Source of the DNA: Helopsaltes ochotensis
Taxonomy: Eukaryota; Chordata; Aves; Passeriformes; Locustellidae
Assembly (NCBI GenBank): GCA_013400155.1
Contig: VXBM01001209.1
Span: forward strand, 169,954 to 233,953
Direction: 5' to 3'
DNA length: 64,000 nt
Below are positions 27,254-39,250 of the stretch, one piece after another. The position numbers were made by a program, and so were the translations under genes. The notes beneath the pieces were generated by a model. It worked only from the letters and a program-made list of their open reading frames with translations, searched no databases and was not told the origin of the DNA. How positions within the stretch are numbered: position 1 is the first letter of the stretch; each line of letters opens with the position of its first letter.

Positions 27254-29467
27254 GTCTGTAGAGCTGTTATTATTGGTATTGCAAATGCATGCACAAATGC
27301 ACACCTACCTGGAAGATACTGCCTCACAGCAAAAGTTTTGCTACCTGAGGGAGGTCCTGGATTTGGATATCCTTGGAAAGGATAGGTTCCAGTTCCAGCT
27401 CTGAAGCCCTTCTGCTATCATCTTAACCTTATGTGCAAAACCAGTCCTTCCTCACCAGGACTATCTGCCAGGGTGCTCTTGCATGCCACCAAAAGACATC
27501 TGAGAGGTCTTGTGATACCTGTGGATCATTACAAAGTGCCTTCCAACCCACTGCTGGTTTTTTTCTCATCATGATAACACTGTAATTGAATATTAAAACA
27601 CTAGATAATTTCTTTATCTTCTCTTTGAACTTTCCTAGCCAAACTTAGTCTGTTATGATAAAGCAGAATGTTTGCTGCATTAGGGTGATTAAAACACCAG
27701 CCCATGGAACTGTACAGCTGTATCTACAATAATTTATATAAATTAAATATTAATAGGAATATGGATGAGAATATTTTCCAGGATCTCAGTGCTCTAATAA
27801 TCTTAAATACATTATATGTTACTGATTTTTTTGCTTTAAGATAATGTTTATTATTCCCACTTCTACATGGTGCTCCATCAAGATTAATTCTGCACTGTTT
27901 TTTAATATCTATACTACATTTTGCTAGTTTATACATAAGAAAGTAGATATTTTATTCAGAAATATGAAATGGAACCATTATACTGTCTAGTTAAGGCTAG
28001 TTATTGCTTGAGAATGGAAGGGATACAAAGGAGCTAAATAGGATTTTAATAATGTAAGTTTTACTGAGGAAAAAAAGCCACAGTGCAACAGAATGTGACT
28101 CATTAAATCTAGAAGAACTGCAACAATAAGAATTTCATCTTGAATTCATGCAAGAATGCTATATGAAGTTTACTGTCTCAAGCCCTGTTTTGTTGTATAC
28201 CATAAAAGTAAGTAAACAAAGTAGCAAAGGTTTGCAGCAGACATGAGGCATGAATTATACTCCTGAAATTAATTAATTAGGTTAAGGCATGCTAACAAGA
28301 AAACAGATTTTTCCATGACTGGTCTAATTAGTGAACCTTCATTCCTTATGAACTCCTCCTGTATGTGCAGACACTTTCTCAGCAAGCCCAGCTGCTTCCC
28401 CCCAGCCTTTCACCCTGTACCCAGCCCCTAAAATCTTCATTTCTCTGCCATTTTCTCCAGCAGCCAGGCCTGAGGCACCATGTGGGAGCCACCAGCACCG
28501 TGTGCCCACTGACCACCCAGGGCAGACCAGGCAAAGAAGGACCTGCTGGTGCTGTGGGTTTCAGCCTTTGCTCTGTGGGAGCACACATAAGGCCTGTTTT
28601 CTGCCCCAAAACTGTTTTTTACAAAGCTTTGCTGGACTCAGTTCATACAATCTCAGGTGCTAAAACATGCCACTCCTAGGGAAGAGACAGACAAATGGTT
28701 GGAATAGTTATAGAAAGCCCCTACAGTATAAAAATCTCTACAGCCTGACCAAACCACTCCTTTTTCTTTATTGCAAACAGACTGAAATCTGGTCAGTCAA
28801 GTTAAAGCAGTAAAAACCCAAACAATTCAATATGGCAGTATCAGAGCAGCACTCTGGACACTGCATTTCTGCAACAGTAACATCTGCCTTGAAAACAATT
28901 TTTCCTCCTTTTTTTTTATGTGAGATAACAACAACTACAGAAATCACTATGGACCACATCCAGCGGCAAAATCCAACAGTGAGTGCATCTGTCTAAAGGT
29001 ATTTCACTCTCACCTTCCACAAGAAAAAAGGATAATTCAATAGGAAGTAAATCCTCCACTTTTTTTGAGTGCTCAACCAACATAACCACAAGGGCCTGAC
29101 TCATTTCAAAAAAACAGGGTGGTTCACCACTACAGCCCATGCTCATCTCACTCTGCGTCCCAATTTAAGCCGAGTTACACAGTAACCACTTCTCCAAGAC
29201 AAAAACCACTCTCTGCAGTGCTTCATCACTAGTGTCCCATTTCATGGAACCACTGCGTAGTGGCATACTGGCACTATGAACCGTCACCTATTGACCTGTG
29301 AAATATCAGCCATGCAATAATTCAGCCCGGTAGGTTCCAACTGCGAAGATATCTTCTGCCCCTTTCTGCACCACATTCCCACCAGACACTTTTAGATATC
29401 ATCTGTATCCTCCTTCCCAGGCCTAGCTGACCTAGGGGAGGTCACATATGCCAGGTGTTGTGGTTAG

Positions 29468-29823
29468 GAATGGTGTCACTATTGAGCACAGCATAAAAGA
29501 CACTGGCACGGAGTGTTGGAAGCAGCAGAAAAGACGTCCAAACTTTATTGTTCTCTTTTATATAGTTTTCAGATCCATGCCAGGGATTGGATGAGAGTGT
29601 GGCCACCTCTCCAATTCCACTGGCCAAACTGACAGTCCATGAAATGTTCCCTCACCAAGAAAGCATGGGAATGTTGACAAGAAATATCCCAAACAACCTT
29701 ATCTATCAATAACACCAGTATGAGAAAGAAACTAGAACAATGCAAAACATTGAGAACTCTGACTCCACTCTAGAAACTAAGAAGCACATCAGAAAGGCTG
29801 CAAAAGTCAGGGCAACAGAATGG
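29468..29823 (-). mobile_element. Solo LTR B (344 bp), 6-bp target duplication
   Basis: The LTR spans 29474-29817, plus strand TGTCACT...GGCAACA, flanked by GAATGG at 29468-29473 and 29818-29823. The minus strand shows a TATA-like TATATAAAAG (29564-29555) directly before AATAAA (29549-29544). This supports a promoter and polyadenylation region read in the GPR158 direction. It is the same family as solo LTR A: the block at 29575-29594 is identical and the right halves align throughout. Each copy has its own different duplication, so they are two independent insertions and not the ends of one provirus. Confidence 0.92.
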
Positions 29824-29834
29824 TATTCCCAAAT

Positions 29835-30245
29835 CTAGTGCTCCCACTGTAAAACCCCAGACCACATGCCGCTTGCCTACTTCCCCCACCTCCCATGGCG
29901 GCAGTATGAAAAGAACTGAAAGCAGAAAAAGGTAAAGATGGTAGGATAAGAACAATTTAGCAATGAAATCAGAAAAGAAACAGTAACAACAAACTACTAA
30001 AAACAGAGTGTACAAGTTAGGCAAACCATTCACATGCCAGTGGTCCCCACTTGCCACCCACCCTCCACCCTGGGTCCCCCCTGCACATGGTGTGAGGTGA
30101 TAGCCAACAACCCCAGGGTCCTGGCTGTGCCCCTCCTGGCTGATGCTAACTTCAACCCTGTCCTGGCTGGAACAGGACACCATGTCCTCAGCACTGATGC
30201 TTCAAGAAGCAAACTGACATATTCGGGTTCTCTGCTAGCATGACT
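29835..30245 (-). mobile_element. Old diverged LTR, passerine ERVL/ERV-like
   Basis: Read on the minus strand, this region resembles common songbird LTRs in order. It has 'tcctgttccagccaggacag' followed by 'ggttgaagtt', then 'ccaggaggggcacagccagg', a T-rich stretch around 'tttacctttttctgctttca', and a GGTGGGGGAAGTAGGCAAGCGGC-type end region followed by 'gtctggggttttac'. The match is from memory of this LTR class. I cannot define exact termini or a target duplication. Solo LTR B is inserted just beyond its 3' end. Confidence 0.6.
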
Positions 30246-30282
30246 CTCCTCTTCAAGTAAGATACTGAACCACAACTCAGAG

Positions 30283-30420
30283 AACCACAGAATCTTTGAA
30301 TTGTTTAGAGTGGAAAAGACCCTTAGGATCATCAAGTCCAACAATAAATCTAACACTGCCAAATGAGCCACTCATCCATGTCCCTCACTAAAACATGCAT
30401 CTAAACACCCACACACTACC
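30283..30420 (-). mobile_element. CR1 LINE 3' end fragment
   Basis: Reverse-complement CR1 terminus: 'aaccacagaatctttgaatt', 'agagtggaaaagacccttag', 'gatcatcaagtccaacaata', then 'tccatgtccctcactaaaac'. It is truncated after about 130 bp. Confidence 0.9.
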
Positions 30421-32034
30421 CATATAGTTTTTCTCCTCCTTTCTTTACCACCTCCAAAACCTGTAGGAAGGTCCACTACTTGCTTTAACTGTACCAGATG
30501 GCAAAGCACAGCAATATAATCTTAGCACAGCATTTAGATGAAATGCAGAATTGCATCATAGTGTTAACATCTTGTTCTCCCACTAACACTCCCATCCCAC
30601 CATCCCTGCTTACAAAAAGGTGTGGATTATGTCATTGTCATGTTTCTCATACCTGAAACATCACCTTCCCCACAACTTCTTATTCTCCTCACTTTCCCAC
30701 TCTCCTCTGTTTCTCTTACTAATACAAGAAATGGAGATTCCCATAAACTAGAGACCCCGTTCCTGGGATTTCTTTTCCTAAATCATCTGAAAACTATCCT
30801 ATGTATACACATACAAGTGCAGACATTTGTCTATATTTATGTATGAAACTTTGTTTCATTCTTACACTTTAGTCCAGAATTAAGAATTCTGTATTAATCC
30901 TGACATGAAGGTGGCAGAAGTTCACACAATATTAAAAATGAGATAACCTGCTCATAAAATACAGGGCTTGAAAAAGGACACAGAGAGTCTTCAGTTACAG
31001 AAGATATACTAAAAGGTGCAACATCAGCAGCTCCTTTAAACCCAAAAGGTTAAATTTGAAACATCATTACTTATTGAGAGAATTGTTTTGAAAAATCCAT
31101 TGTTAAGGAAAGTATTGCATTTTATGTTCATAGCTCTTCAGCTAGATTTCTTAAATTAAGCTCATTTTCATTCCCCCATCCTTCCACCCCCATAAACATC
31201 AGCTTGTTATTTTAAAAATGCACAGTGAATAAGAAAGAGACAATTAAGGATGAGGCACTGTAGAAATTGACTGTGACAGGTTCAAAGAATGAATCAGGAC
31301 ATGACTTCCCTGTTCTTTTATTCTTCCTTAAGCATCTGCTTTAGACTTCTTTTCTGATTTCCCCTTGGTGTTTGACCCTAACAAAACCTCTGAGACCTCC
31401 TTAGGAAGTGAGGAGCTACAGGAAAATTAAAATAAAAAACCTACAAAAACCCCAAGTGTGTCCAGTGACTTCTACTGGCTTTGGTTAACCTTCATGCTCC
31501 AATGCTACCCAAAGCACCTCATTTGTTGGGAACCAGAGCATTAGACTTTCTCATTATCATTAATAGCTACCTTTACACAATATTGGTTTTTCCATTAAAC
31601 TCGGAAAAATCACATGTTCCTTGCTGGCAATTGGTTCTTCCCCCAGGCAGGACACAGCCTAGCTGCAGGAGGGAAGCAGTGCTTGTCAGGAGTATTTGTG
31701 ATGTCTGCAGTAAGCCATTCCTTAACCTTTTAAGACCTGTGGATTGAATTAGATCTGCCAAAATTTTCTACCAAACTTCTATTAACATCACATTGTTCCT
31801 AACAGTAAAATTGCTGTGAATGGGTATAATAAAATATATATCTAACTTGACTCAGTCTTTTGCAAAGCACAGTCTGGGATTGACATATTCAGTACCAAAA
31901 AAGACCAAAATATCACAAACGTAGGAAAGGAATGGTCAGGATATCTGTGTGGAAAACAAAGATAGATTCCTAGAGATTAACATACAAAATAGGTTTTTCC
32001 CTCTTTGGGTTACACAAAGAAATACAGAATTATT

Positions 32035-32560
32035 CAGAAGGCCAGCCAATGCTCACAGCAGGATTAGCAGTGAATCCAGATCAGGTTGCTCAGGGCTTTA
32101 TCCAGTTGGGTCTTGAAAACCTCCAGGTACGGAAATTCATAACCTCATGAGCAACCAGCTCCACTGCTTAATCACCCTGACACTGAAAATGCTTTCCTTG
32201 TATAACTTGACCCTGATATTCATTCATATTGTATAAAGTTCAAATCTCCTATTTCAATTTGTCAATTTCTTTTGGTCTCTCTCCATACACTGCTGTAAAG
32301 AACATGGCTTCACCTCCCTGTAGGTGTTGGATAGCTCGTTAGGTCCCTCCAATGCTATATTTTCTTCATGCTGAACGAGCCCTGCTATCTCAACCTTTTC
32401 TGCAGGAGCACTGCTCCAAGCTCTGACCATTTTGACGGCCTTTCACTGAACTCCTCTAAGTTCGCTGACATCTGGACACTTCATCGCAGATATGGTCCAA
32501 GTTGAAGGAGAATAATCACTTCCCTCAGCTTCAGGCTACTGTCACATTGATACAGTCTAG
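32035..32560 (-). mobile_element. CR1 LINE 3' fragment, older copy
   Basis: Minus-strand CR1 of at least 500 bp. The plus strand shows 'ccagatcaggttgctcaggg', 'gggtcttgaaaacctccagg', 'cctgacactgaaaatgcttt' and 'tgaactcctctaagttcgct', the reverse complement of a CR1 3' region. Similarity may extend to about 32675. It is diverged, with no usable frame. Confidence 0.85.
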
Positions 32561-32947
32561 TCTGCTGCTATCCTTCATTGCTTTGTGATGATCAAGGATG
32601 AGGATGTAGTGCATTCTTGATTTCTAATTCAATTTTGTCTTGTTTGCTGACCCTGTCAGCACAGGTGCCAAGTAACACCAAACAGCTGAATGAGCTTTCT
32701 GTGCAATTTTGCAATCAATCCTCACTTAATATGAATGGAAGATCAACTATCCTGTGAGGATAGCTGCTTCCTCACATCATGTACAATCATATAAAGAACC
32801 TGTTAGGACAGCAGAACTGCAGTGATCACCATAAGCCACCCATAGTCTTAGGTTTTTTTATCAATCTGAGCTATAGACAACAAAGCATCCAAGCAAACTC
32901 TCTCTTCTCCAGCTCTCTCTTCTTTACTGCTCCACTTATTTTACTTT

Positions 32948-33274
32948 TTGCATGAGAAGTTGTTTCTCCCAGAAAATAGTACCAGCGTGTGGGAGTTTCT
33001 TTGTCAATTTCAATGCAAAGATGTGGCCAGACAGAGCATTTTACAATTACAGTTTACTAGCCTAAGTTACACTTGTAACCAGGGACACAAATTAAAGGGA
33101 GCTGCAAGAAGGAGCTGTTTTAATGGAAAAAAACCAGGTTTCCACCTAAAATGTGACAAGTCAATAATGCATCATGAAACACAAGATACTTTTAGTTCTC
33201 ATTCAGTTTATGAGCATAATATCAAACCTCCTCTAACATGCCAACACAGTAATGAAACTAAGATAAAAAGATGA
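32948..33274 (+). other. Open frame with weak Sushi (CCP)-like half-domain; unproven
   Basis: A 108-codon open frame on the plus strand, antisense to GPR158. It starts only at TTG, with no in-frame ATG near the front. Residues 40-69 read SYTCNQGHKLKGAARRSC and continue to a third Cys at residue 69. Cys43, Cys57 and Cys69 are spaced like the last three cysteines of a Sushi domain, with the Y-x-C-N-x-G-x-x-L-x-G pattern. The conserved Trp before the last Cys is missing and the first Cys is not clear. It could be a decayed exon of a complement-type gene, a retro-derived scrap, or chance. I do not recognise a parent gene. Confidence 0.2.
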
Positions 33275-33831
33275 GTGAGCAGACTTCATCCAATATGTTC
33301 AAGTATCAGTATACTGCTTATCTCTTTGCTTGAATAAAAATGCTTACAGAATTTATCAGTAATTTTTTCATTAAAGTTTAAAGAGGGAAAAGTATCAGGA
33401 TTTTATCCAGCATACAGAGAAAAGGCTTCAATTTTTAAGGGGACTGTAGGAGTGGGAATTGAAGTTGGGCCTTTAAATCTTCAATCTCTGAGTCACGTGT
33501 GAATGCACTGCCAACCCCATGGAACCCCGAATTTGCCTCATATTTTTGCTGGCAGGTACTGATGCTTGTGAGTGTGTAGCTTGTGTGCTACGATTGCCTG
33601 AAGAAAACAGCCCTTGACATAAGAGCCATAAGAAAACACAGTAGTACATACACCATAGTCTATTGCTTTACCCACCATTGCTGTGGCTAAACACTTCAAA
33701 AGCATCTCTCCATGAACACTACACAAGGAAACTTTTGAACACTCTATGAACACTTCTGTATTTTTTATATTCAAGGAAAACACATTCACCTCCTGTAAAA
33801 GGGGTTCTTGCACAATTTAACAGTTAATGTG

Positions 33832-33856
33832 TATTATTATATATTATATAATAATA
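33832..33856. repeat. AT-rich perfect palindrome (12-bp arms)
   Basis: Arms of 12 bp around a single central T, made only of A and T. It is probably a decayed TA microsatellite able to form a cruciform. Confidence 0.8.
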
Positions 33857-34069
33857 TTTTTCATATTTTTCATCAAATCCTGTCAGCATTCATAGCTCTC
33901 AATGCAGATTAGTAGCATATAATTTGAGCAGGAAAAATGAGGAGAAATACACAGTGGGTTTAAAATCAGAAACGGCACTTGTTTATGATAATATTTGCAG
34001 CCCTTCCATCTAAGTACCCACACAGATTGCACATACGCCCACAGAGATGGAAATTAACATGTGAAATAC

Positions 34070-34179
34070 CTGTGCAGCTTGAGTGTCACAGTTCCATAAA
34101 CAGTAGCAAAGCCCAGAAGACGAACCCATCTTAGGAGAACACAGCGAAATATACTTGGCTCAAAATACAAAATGACAAC
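34070..34179 (-). CDS. GPR158: GPR158 internal exon: extracellular loop 1 and TM3
   Basis: Exon of 110 nt on the minus strand: 36 whole codons plus two bases (phase 0 in, phase 2 out). The translation starts VVILYFEPSIFRC and ends VTLKLH, with AG starting an Arg codon that the next exon completes. The acceptor is a long CT-rich tract ending in tatag (AG at 34181-34180). The donor is CACAG|GTATTT (GT at 34069-34068). The Cys in FRC lies at the extracellular start of TM3, where class C receptors form a conserved disulfide to extracellular loop 2; its partner is the NMC cysteine in the next exon. I saw no stop, frameshift or missing key residue. This short exon is embedded in about 58 kb of intron, so it is easily missed by ORF-based annotation. 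Confidence 0.94.
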
Positions 34180-35599
34180 CTATAGAACAGAAAGATAGAG
34201 AGAGCTTCAGTACTGCTTTCATGAGAAAGTAGTTCTTCATTCAAATGCAGAATAGTTGCAAAACAGGACAGCAGACACATTTCAGCTCGTACTGCTGTAT
34301 ATTTAGATTTTCTAGTAAAGCGTTGGGATGATCAGATCAACCAGCTGGCACAGTTCTAGGCACCAACTCCTTTTTGAAGGGAGCTGGCAAAAGCCCTGTG
34401 ACAGACTGTGAAGTGACAACACTTTTAAATGCAATTCCACTGACTTTTCTTAACTGAGTGAAAACATGTACCCAGAGAGGAGGATAGAACAGACAAGGAC
34501 TTTTTCCTTGAGCTATTCAAGTCATATGCAGCTGGTTTAATTCTGGTTTCATAGGCTATATTTACTAGGTTACATTTCAAAATCACTTCTAATAAACCTA
34601 GCAAAATGATAGCTGCTCATTTTTCTCTGCCAAACTAAAAATTATTTCACTAGCCTCCTTCTATCCAAAATATGAAATATTTATGACACATTTAATTCTT
34701 TTTTCCCCATATATTTCACCTAAGCTATATCAATTCTCCCTAGACATCACCACTTTCCTACGGAAAATAGTATTTTTTTTCACCTATGCATTTCTCTAAT
34801 CACAATATAAAAAAAGTCCTACCAGCCTTTTGTCCTGTCCAGGACCATGCACAAGGACAACACTCGATAAGCAGTAAAAGAAAGCTTCTTCTCTGGGTAT
34901 CGTGCATATAGAAGCTTCACTTTCAAGTAAAATACTAATCTTCCCTAAAACAGGGTTGCTCAGTGAACTCAGTCACAATTTGAATCAGGAGTCCATTTCT
35001 TCTCCTTCCAGCAGATATTGTCCCTGGTGTCCTGAGGGTTGTTCCCATATTCCTTCCCACCTGAAGCCTGCTGTCCCAGGGATTTGATGGAAAACTGCCT
35101 CTACTCCTGTAGACCCTGCTTGGTCCAGCAAACCTAGATCCCATGCATTCAATGTGTCTGACCAGAACCTGGTAAAACAACCCAATGCACCATAGTACAA
35201 ATTAATTAGGTAATCCTGGTCTAGAGAAAGCAAGCACTGAAACACTTCAGGCCATCTGTCACAGCTTCATTTACAGTCAGTACATTCTGGCAGCAGCGGT
35301 AGTATTGTGCCTACTGGCTGCCACATATTATTTTCCTAAGTAGATGCTCTTCTATGTGGGAATTCAAGTTCAGGATATTGGCCAAAAGCCCAGGACTACA
35401 TCCTTTGGGTGACATAGACTTCTTTAGAAGAGTGGGGGCAAAAATGGCAGATGTGGGCTGAGAGAGATGGAAGCTGCTGTATTTCACCGGAATGCTTTTT
35501 TATAGAGCAGAATCAAACTATTTCTTTTAAAACTAAGATTTGCTGAATCATACTGTGCTGCAAAAACTCATCTGCTTTTTTTTCCACTGTTGTTGGACT

Positions 35600-35830
35600 G
35601 ACACAGAATCACAGGACGTACTCAGTTGAAAGGGACCCACAAGGATCAAGTCCAACTACTGGCACTGCATAGGACGCCCCAAGAGTCACACCATGTGCCT
35701 TAGAGTATTGATTGTCCCAATGCTTCTTGAAGTCAGTCAGGCTTGTTGCTGTGACCACTGCCCAGGGAGCCTGTTCCACTGCCCAGCCATCCTTTGGGTG
35801 AAAAACTTTTTCCTGATTTGACATGCTTCA
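35600..35830 (-). mobile_element. CR1 LINE 3' fragment
   Basis: The plus strand reads 'gacacagaatcacaggacgt', 'agggacccacaaggatcaag', 'tccaactactggcactgcat', 'gggagcctgttccactgccc' and 'gtgaaaaactttttcctgat', the reverse complement of CR1. It is about 230 bp long, 5'-truncated and moderately diverged. Confidence 0.93.
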
Positions 35831-38800
35831 ATGTAGACATTTTCTGGGATTCTGACAAATTGTGCATGTAGGAAAAGCAGCTGGAAAACCAAAATGCATC
35901 CACTTATGCATGACCATGCTTGGGCAGACAGAGCATCCAGCAAAAAAAATCTCAGAAAGACTTGAATGGCAGCAATGACCTCTTATCCTAATATACAGTT
36001 AAATACATTAGGACAGCTGCAGAACCTGAGCAGTCTGTAGCAGTAACTTGTCTCCTGAGGTTTGCCAGAGGGTAGGAAATACCATGTTTCATCTTTGATT
36101 CTTTCAAACAAGAAAAAAAATGTCAAAAAAAGACTGGCATACAGAGACTCTGAACATTTCAAAGTTGATTTGAAAGCAGAATTTTTCAGATAATTGAAAT
36201 GGGAAGGTCTGAAAACTCTCCAGGCACAGAATTTTCTGAACAAGGGCAACCGCTCTCTTTGCCATGCAATCTGACACAGCAATTTCATCTGCCTCTGTTT
36301 GTTGAAACATTAACTGCTTGCGTCTAGAAAATCTCATTGATTTGCATTGAATCATTTGTATGAGCAGCTGAGGCATTTGGCTAGATATCAACCAAGAAAT
36401 CACCACTTCAAATGCAGCCTGGCATGAGCTGGCATGACAGCTCACCAGGAAAGCTGCAGAGGCAAGGCTCTGTTGAGAGAACTGTTCTCATTTTCCTGTT
36501 TGAAACAAACACATTTTAACTGCTCCTTCACCCAGTGGTGAAGGATACTGCAGAAGTAAGACTTCATCCAAGTTTGAGTCTCTTTTGGATCTTTCTGTGT
36601 TTATATGATGGAGAATCGTAACAGTGCCTTCACAAGGGCCAGTGTCTATTTCTACCTCTTTCTGCACGTGGTCTGTCATGGACCCAGGCTTTGAGGAGCT
36701 GGAATTGCTATATGTACATTTTGTTTTCTTCTTAGGCATTGCAGAAGGCTATTCTAAGAACATGTCATTCCCATTCCCATCAGGGCTCACCAAGATGTTC
36801 AGGTAACTGCCCTCTCTAATGCAGAATTGTCAGAATTATGTCTCTTATAAGCACCATGAGTTTCAGAGGTACAATTTTTAAACAGAATTTTAAATGGAAC
36901 AATCTTTAATGGATTGGAGCAAAGGGGCTATAGAAACACTGCCCTGGAAGCCTTGCTCAATTTTTTAATCTAAGTGGAATACAATTCTTACAAAGAATCT
37001 GGTCCAAAGTATGACTGTTGCACTCTATCTCTCACTCTTCCTAGCACAAAAAAACCCCAAGAAACAAAAAACGAACCAAACCAAACAGAACCACACAAAC
37101 ACACAAGCAAATGAAAAACAAAAAAAAAAAAAAAGAGAGGAACATAACATAGAGAAGTCTTGGGTTTTTTCGTATCAGCCTCTTCTACCTTATCAAAACC
37201 TCCATTCCCTCCTGTTATTCCCAGAGCTAAGTCTTCTTCAAGCGACAACAAATGTGCAGCAAAAGGTTGCTGAGCTCCAAGTGAGGAGTGTAGGATGAGC
37301 ACCAGACTCACCCACATATCCAGGCTGCTCTCAGCAGAGCAAGGGAATCCCTCAGTTCTAAAAGACTACCCTGCCCACCAAAAATCTGACAATATTTCGT
37401 TTTCTCTTTTTGCATTTATGATGCATTAGACCATGATCATCTTAAAAAGGCTGGGAGGTTTTGCTGATGGATGGAACAAAACATCTTTACTGTACATAAA
37501 GAAATGTATTATCATCAGTTTTGCCAGCTCCTGCCAGCCACTTAAATACTAGACATAATTTTCTTCTACTTAAACAAAAAAGATCTGGGGAAAATTATTT
37601 GGAAACCAGAAGAAGATAAGCCAAACAGTGTCTGCTCACGTCCCAGTTACTGCAGTTGTGCGTGAGACTTCATGAACTGTGACTCGTCTTTGTCATTTGG
37701 ACAAATGCGTTTAGATGTTTGCTTTTAAACAAAATGTGTTTTAAGCTATTACTCTCCTTGCCAAAACATTGTTCCAGTAGTCACGCCACCACTTCTGGAG
37801 TCAGAGATGAAAAGACTTCCTGAGGTCACCAGCTAACTGTCAAGTGTGTTTAGAGCCAGAGAATTACGGACACGGAAGAGGGACTTAGCTTGCTGACACA
37901 GCGATCAGCCAGCTCAGTTATCCATCTGACATGAGGAACAGAACAGACACACGCACACATCTAAAGACAACAGTGGAAGTCTATAAAAGCACCTCACACA
38001 TTACAGCAAATTATCCTTATCGGGACAGGTAGGAAAGTAAAGAGAACTAACACTGAACAACTGAGCATTCAAAAACATAACAGAGGTGGTTCACACACAA
38101 AAAAATGGAAATTAATGAATTTTATAGGCTCAGTGCCATTGCTTCTTAAAAGATAAACAGCATTTAGAAAGACTTAAATAAAATCCACCTTATTACAGCC
38201 CTATAATGTTAATAGTGAGCAAAACTGTGCATCGCACAATGCTCTTTTGTCTTTCAGATTAACTTTACTGAGCACATTAAAAGATGGTTTATTCTGCCCT
38301 TCACCTTGGCACCAGGTCCAGGCAAAAATACTTTAATACTGTGCACCTCCCCAAAGTGCACTGACTGGGATTCAGTCTACCTAAATCAAATATGTAATTT
38401 CTTTCTACACTGTTTAGGGGATCTAGTAAATCAAGCCTACTAATTCAAGTCCCACAGAAACCCAGGGATAAAAACAAGAAAAAGTTCAGCTTCAGCTACT
38501 TGGACAGGAGCTTGGCCTAAAGGCTTCACGTACACATCTCCATTGACTGGAAAGGCACTACAGCATTTATTTTAAGGAATTTGCTTCATTCTATGTCAAT
38601 TAATAATCTGCATTAGGAGGACTAAGCCAAGCTCTTTATAGCTGCTGTAACAATTTTTTTAAAGTATTTAAGACAAGTGCTTTTTACTTCAATACTTAAG
38701 CCATAGAAGTCACATGAATAGATCAAAAACTCATTTTCCTCTACAATCATCAAATTGCTGTATTTCATGTTGAGAGGAAATGAGCAACACTGCAACGTCT

Positions 38801-38964
38801 CAAAAGATCAGAAACCAAAGAGCTTAAAAAAATACATGCATTGTCAGTGCTAAAAATCCTAAAACTAAACACGAAAAATTTTGAGCAGGACCTTAACTCC
38901 AAAAGTCCTGAAGTGTTTAAAAATTTTTAACTCTTCATAGTTTGTCCTTTTTGTTGTAAAATCA

Positions 38965-39040
38965 TGCTAAGGTTTAAGTTGGAATGGACTTTTAAAGATC
39001 ATCTAGTTCCTAGTGCTGTGGACAGGGATGTTATCCATGT
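38965..39040 (-). mobile_element. Short diverged CR1 end
   Basis: 'aagttggaatggacttttaa' followed by 'agatcatctagttcctagtg' and 'gacagggatgtt' resembles the reverse complement of a CR1 3' end. Only about 75 bp is recognisable. Confidence 0.6.
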
Positions 39041-39222
39041 TATATAGATGGAAATGAAATTCAGAGCTTAGAATTTGAGCATCAGCATCTTCTGTTGATG
39101 GATTTGAGGTGCAAGTCACCCACGTTAGAAAAAATGATGCAAAAGTAATATTTTTTTTCTCACTTGTAAATAACCAAATTCATCTTAAAATTGTGCTCAC
39201 TTAACCCACAGAACTTTACAGG

Positions 39223-39250
39223 ACAAGTACCTACTTACAAGTACCTACTT
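39223..39250. repeat. 14-bp exact tandem duplication
   Basis: Two head-to-tail copies of ACAAGTACCTACTT at 39223-39236 and 39237-39250. This is a simple recent slippage-type duplication. Confidence 0.95.

Larger units (their letters stand above)
3717..34069 (-). other. GPR158: GPR158 intron between TM3 and TM4 exons (30353 bp)
   Basis: Complete intron, GT at 34069-34068 and AG at 3718-3717. It carries most of the transposable elements in the window: CR1 pieces at 8795, 11106, 12235, 16043, 17415, 21290, 25370, 30283 and 32035; LTRs at 14201, 26313, 29474 and about 29835; an 85-A tract at 27137; and a CA microsatellite at 8052. Stretches in which I see no gene or recognisable repeat are 3717-8051, 9425-11105, 12351-14194 (except a palindrome at 12693), 14813-16042, 17863-21289, 21546-25369, 27254-29467, 30421-32034 and 32561-34069, the last apart from the weak frame at 32948. 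Confidence 0.85.

Noticed and set aside
27005..27327. Minus-strand ORFs with long poly-Phe runs
   Set aside because: They are translations of the poly-T strand of the 85-A tract, not proteins.
26313..29817. The two similar LTRs as ends of a single provirus
   Set aside because: Each LTR has its own target duplication, and the sequence between them shows no gag, pol or env.
36488..36739. 83-codon minus-strand ORF starting MPKKKTKC, with a Ser-rich stretch, and the neighbouring frames at 35983-36445
   Set aside because: No domain, no splice context linking to GPR158 and no recognisable homologue; frame length is within chance for 64 kb.
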